Source: Bacteroidota bacterium (GTDB lineage: Bacteria > Bacteroidota > Rhodothermia > Rhodothermales > UBA10348). Taken from it: a stretch of DNA of 15,571 nucleotides. The stretch is from NCBI GenBank assembly GCA_004356265.1, contig SMXK01000079.1:1-15571 (forward strand), written 5' to 3'. Shown here piece by piece: positions 12,731 through 15,571 of the stretch. The translations under genes and the position numbers were made by a program. Numbering within the stretch: position 1 is the first letter of the stretch; each line of letters starts with the position of its first letter. Below the pieces are notes generated by a model. That model was given only the letters and a program-made list of their open reading frames with translations. It was not told the origin of the DNA and made no database searches.

Positions 12731-13813
12731 ATGTCTGAACCGGAAAAACAGGAGACGCTGGTCCAGTTCGAGGTGCCGCCTGGTTACAAGGATGATGCAC
12801 GGCTCGACGTGTATTTGACGTCGCATATACAAAATGCGACCCGTTCCAAAGTCCAGGCTGGTATCAAGGAAGGCCGAGTTGTGTTGAACGACTCCGTTCT
12901 GAAACGACCATCATATCGTGTACAGGCAGGAGATCGAATCGATTGTACCATTCTCAGACCGCCACCCATCGAAATCCTGCCCCAGGATATTCCGCTGGAT
13001 ATTACGTATGAAGACGACGATTTGATTATCGTAAACAAGCCCGCCGGAATGGTGGTACATCCCGGGTACGGTAATCGAGACGGCACGCTTGTAAACGCAC
13101 TTCTTCATCATGTACGCGCTCAACCGATATCATTAGAAACCGGGCTGCCGGACGATTTCTCCGATGATGATTTGGGATTGTCGATTTTGAACGCAAGTAC
13201 GCCTGGCATCGGCCGACCTGGGTTGCGACCGGGAATTGTACACCGTCTGGACAAAGATACCACGGGACTGCTGCTGGTCGCTAAAAATGATGTAGCCCAC
13301 GCCCGTCTGGCAAAACAGTTCGCAGACAGGACCATATTCAGGAGATACAGGGCTCTGGTATGGGGTATTCCGGATCCCGCCTCGGGTACCGTTGAATCGT
13401 ATCTGGGGAGAGATCCCCGCGACAGACGGCGAATGGCAACCGTCCCGGAAGAGTCAGGTAAACTCGCGATAACACATTATGACGTGATAGAGGCATTCGG
13501 ATACACCGCGCTCGTGGAATTCAGACTTGAAACCGGACGGACACACCAGATACGCATTCACGCACTTCAGATTGGTCATCCGGTTTTCGGCGACACCACG
13601 TATGGGGGCGACAGGATCCGATTCGGAACGGAACACGGATCTCGTCGGTCTTTTTATATGAACCTATTCGCGAGACTTCCGAGGCAGGCATTACATGCCT
13701 TCGCACTCGGTTTTGTTCATCCATCGTCTGGAGAAGAAATGAAATTTGAGGCTCCAATTCCGCCCGATATGCAGCATGTAATTGAACGTGTGGGTACTGT
13801 AGATCAATTTTAA
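12731..13813 (+). CDS. rluD: RluA/RluD-family 23S rRNA pseudouridine synthase
   Basis: 360 residues. The N-terminal S4 RNA-binding domain (~22-80; RLDVYLTSH, TRSKVQAGIKEGRV, LKRPSYRVQAGDRI) is followed by the RluA-type catalytic domain. The catalytic Asp is D174 in HRLDKDTTG, and NKPAGMVVHPG (102-112), ETGRTHQIRIH and the C-terminal RQALHAFALGFVHP agree with the family. The S4 domain and the HRLDKDTTG form point to RluD (pseudouridines 1911/1915/1917 in helix 69), though the exact target cannot be proven from sequence. Between LLHH (~124-127) and GIVHRLD there are about 40 residues where E. coli RluD has about 10, an acidic insertion (ETGLPDDFSDDDLG). The start follows GTACAAAAACGA, an A-rich context without a Shine-Dalgarno. 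Confidence 0.9.
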   Translation: MSEPEKQETLVQFEVPPGYKDDARLDVYLTSHIQNATRSKVQAGIKEGRVVLNDSVLKRPSYRVQAGDRIDCTILRPPPIEILPQDIPLDITYEDDDLIIVNKPAGMVVHPGYGNRDGTLVNALLHHVRAQPISLETGLPDDFSDDDLGLSILNASTPGIGRPGLRPGIVHRLDKDTTGLLLVAKNDVAHARLAKQFADRTIFRRYRALVWGIPDPASGTVESYLGRDPRDRRRMATVPEESGKLAITHYDVIEAFGYTALVEFRLETGRTHQIRIHALQIGHPVFGDTTYGGDRIRFGTEHGSRRSFYMNLFARLPRQALHAFALGFVHPSSGEEMKFEAPIPPDMQHVIERVGTVDQF

Positions 13814-13950
13814 ATGGATTCCCCTTACTCCTATGTTGAATTTCTAAACGAGTTGCGATGCCGACAGAAATTTGTGGTGTGGAGAACGATTTGGCAGTAG
13901 ATTGGCGACCCGTTACAGAGGGCGTTTTAAGAATAGTTTTCGACCTGAAC

Positions 13951-14424
13951 ATGCAGATCTCCAACCTACTTTCAAATGATGTAATCGCTGTCGGACTCAA
14001 GGCCGGTGAGAAGGAGGACGTGATCTCGAGGATCGTCGATTTGTTAAGTGACTCTGATGCGGTCACTGATCTGGACGCAGTCAGAAAGGCTGTCCTGGAC
14101 CGAGAAAAACTGATGTCGACTGGAGTCGGAAAAGGGATCGCTTTACCCCATGCTAAATCATCTGCCGTGTCGGCAACCGTGGCCGCACTTGCGACTATTG
14201 CGTCTCCGATTCCGTTCGATTCCATCGATGAGAAGCCCGTTCAAATCATTTTTCTGTTGGTCGGAGCACCAGACTCACAATCGGAACATATACGAATCCT
14301 GAGCAGGATCTCACGCATGATGAACAGTGAACGATTTGTCTCAGAGTTACTTTCTGCTGCGACGCCAACCGAGCTACTGGAAATTCTCTCGAGTAAAGAA
14401 TCTAACCTCTCTAACTCGAGTTGA
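13951..14424 (+). CDS. PTS EIIA-type protein, EIIA-Ntr (PtsN)-like
   Basis: 157 residues from the ATG at 13951, the usual length of a free-standing fructose/nitrogen-type EIIA. The phosphoacceptor histidine is H67 in GVGKGIALPHAKS, and the typical N-terminus (ISNLLSNDVIAVGLKAGEKEDVISRIVDLL) and LLVGAPDSQSEHIRILSRI are present. Such proteins take phosphate from HPr/NPr and usually act as regulators of potassium, nitrogen or stress responses rather than as transporters. No EI, HPr, EIIB or EIIC gene lies nearby, which supports a regulatory role. An in-frame ATG at 13858 would add 31 residues with no resemblance to the family, so I rejected it. The protein ends in a Ser/Asn-rich tail (SSKESNLSNSS). 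hisS starts 65 bp downstream. Confidence 0.9.
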   Translation: MQISNLLSNDVIAVGLKAGEKEDVISRIVDLLSDSDAVTDLDAVRKAVLDREKLMSTGVGKGIALPHAKSSAVSATVAALATIASPIPFDSIDEKPVQIIFLLVGAPDSQSEHIRILSRISRMMNSERFVSELLSAATPTELLEILSSKESNLSNSS

Positions 14425-14489
14425 GACACACCAGCGCGGTCGGCGTCACCGGATAAATTATTTCTGATCGCGATCGTACAATAAAACGA

Positions 14490-15571
14490 ATGAGCAGCGG
14501 ATTTCGGACCATTACCGGCACTTTTGATATTCTACCCGAATCGTATACGGTAGACGGTTCAATAATACCCGGATCCTCTGTCTGGACACGAGTTGAGAGT
14601 CGTATCCGGGAGGTGATGGAGCTATACGGATTCAGGGAAATTCGAACGCCGATCCTCGAGACAACAGAATTAATAGCAAGGGGCATCGGTCAGGATACAG
14701 ATATTGTCTCGAAAGAAATGTTCGCGTTCGAACGTGGTAAGAACAGGTATGTATTGAGGCCGGAGATTACTGCCCCCGTGATGCGATCGTATTTACAGCA
14801 TAGTCTGGATCAGCGTGGTGGAGTGCAGAAATTGTATTACATCGGGCCCTGTTTCAGAGCGGAACGGCCTCAGAAGGGTCGCTACAGACAATTTCATCAG
14901 TTCGGCGTTGAGTTGATCGGAGCAGATGAGCCGGCATCTGATGTTGAAGCCATTGCCGTCATGATGCAGATTTACTCCGTTCTGGGAATCACGGAAGCAC
15001 GCCTCCGAATCAATTCTCTCGGCGATGAACACAGCAGGCCGAAGTATCGAAAAGCGCTTGTTGAATATTTTCTACCGCTTAAAGATCAGTTGAGTGAAAC
15101 GAGCAGAAATAGATTAGAGACGAATCCACTCAGAATATTAGATACCAAAAACGAAGTCGAAATTGCACTGCTGAAAAACGCTCCCAGACTTCCTGATTTT
15201 TTGGATGAGGAAAGCATCGCACACTTCGAAGAAGTCAAATCCCGGCTGACGGATCTGGGGCTACCGTACGAGGAGGACCCTATGTTGGTACGCGGTTTGG
15301 ACTACTATTCACGCACGACATTTGAACTCGAAAGCGACATATTGGGTGCACAAAGCGCGCTCGCTGGAGGCGGACGGTATGATCTCCTTTCGATGGATAT
15401 CGGGAGCAAGAAACCCATTCCGGCCATCGGATTTGCCGCCGGATTTGAACGGTTATTCATGGCCATGGAGGCCGCCGGTGCAGACCTGCAGGTAGAAACG
15501 AAAACGGAGGTATACATTGTTGCCCTTGGTGAAGCCGCCCAGCGGTGGGCGCAAACGACTGCGACCTCATG
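14490..15571 (+). CDS. hisS: Histidyl-tRNA synthetase, N-terminal 360 residues (3' end outside window)
   Basis: The frame runs from the ATG at 14490 to the window edge without a stop; the missing part is most of the C-terminal anticodon-binding domain. It charges tRNA-His. Class II synthetase motifs are visible: motif 1 around IRTPILETTELIARGIG (51-67), LRPEITAP (89-96; LRPEGTA in many bacteria), motif 2 FRAERPQKGRYRQFHQFGVE (122-141), the histidine-specific LVRGLDYYSRTTFE (266-279), ALAGGGRYD (290-298) and motif 3 IGFAAGFERL (313-322). The start follows GTACAATAAAACGA, nearly the same as the context before the rluD start. The 65-bp gap from the EIIA gene holds a GATCGCGATC palindrome (14466-14475) but no clear terminator. 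Confidence 0.97.
   Translation, partial: MSSGFRTITGTFDILPESYTVDGSIIPGSSVWTRVESRIREVMELYGFREIRTPILETTELIARGIGQDTDIVSKEMFAFERGKNRYVLRPEITAPVMRSYLQHSLDQRGGVQKLYYIGPCFRAERPQKGRYRQFHQFGVELIGADEPASDVEAIAVMMQIYSVLGITEARLRINSLGDEHSRPKYRKALVEYFLPLKDQLSETSRNRLETNPLRILDTKNEVEIALLKNAPRLPDFLDEESIAHFEEVKSRLTDLGLPYEEDPMLVRGLDYYSRTTFELESDILGAQSALAGGGRYDLLSMDIGSKKPIPAIGFAAGFERLFMAMEAAGADLQVETKTEVYIVALGEAAQRWAQTTATS

Noticed and set aside
13814..13900. A 28-residue frame (starting MDSPYSYVEF) directly after the rluD stop
   Set aside because: Short, no start context and no recognisable pattern; a chance frame is the simplest explanation.
13858..13950. Upstream ATG extending the EIIA-type protein by 31 residues
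   Set aside because: The family N-terminus aligns with the ATG at 13951 and the extra residues look like nothing in the family.
13521..14225. A 234-residue open frame on the minus strand, antisense to rluD and the EIIA gene
   Set aside because: Both plus-strand genes under it are clear family members; the antisense translation is Ser/Arg-rich with no recognisable motif, a typical shadow frame.
14466..14475. GATCGCGATC palindrome before hisS
   Set aside because: GATC- and CGATCG-type words are frequent across the window, so a single site upstream of hisS is weak evidence for an operator.
1..15571. Search by eye for CRISPR repeats, tRNAs, insertion-sequence ends, phage genes, toxin-antitoxin or defence genes
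   Set aside because: Nothing convincing was seen; all large frames are explained by housekeeping or envelope families, so I do not claim a new defence or mobile system.

Overview
The window looks like a chromosomal stretch of a Bacteroidota-type bacterium, most likely the Rhodothermota/Balneolota side (marine or halophilic Rhodothermia-like) rather than Bacteroides. This is inferred from several things. CarB stops right after its second synthetase half. The Obg G4 motif reads SKTD rather than NKxD. A large DUF5916/CBM9-like outer-membrane protein is present. Start codons are mostly preceded by A-rich sequence instead of a Shine-Dalgarno. Base composition looks close to 50% GC by eye. No rRNA, tRNA, insertion sequence, prophage or CRISPR array was seen.

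Layout, left to right. (1) The 3' half of carB (plus) converges on mtaB (minus). (2) After a divergent promoter gap comes a plus-strand run: psd and pssA (phosphatidylethanolamine synthesis, 4 bp apart), purS (purine synthesis), clpS (N-degron adaptor), a gene-free stretch of about 300 bp, and an RlpA/SPOR envelope protein. (3) The RlpA-like gene converges on an 870-residue DUF5916 outer-membrane protein (minus). A small imperfect tandem duplication lies exactly at the junction of the two 3' ends. (4) A YigZ/IMPACT-family gene (plus, non-ATG start) converges on rnhA (minus). (5) A final plus-strand run holds obg, dprA, an RluD-type pseudouridine synthase, an EIIA-Ntr-like PTS protein and hisS, which runs off the right edge.

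Functionally this is core housekeeping: pyrimidine/arginine and purine precursors, phospholipid head groups, tRNA and rRNA modification, ribosome-associated GTPase, DNA uptake/recombination, RNase H and tRNA charging. The two envelope genes in the middle (RlpA-like and DUF5916) are the most lineage-specific part.

I found no convincing new multi-gene system. The points most worth a second look are the substituted catalytic histidine in the RlpA-like protein, the long bulged hairpin in the dprA-rluD gap, the 3'-junction tandem duplication, the CarB without an allosteric domain, the strongly basic N-terminal extension on PssA, and the altered N-degron pocket of ClpS.
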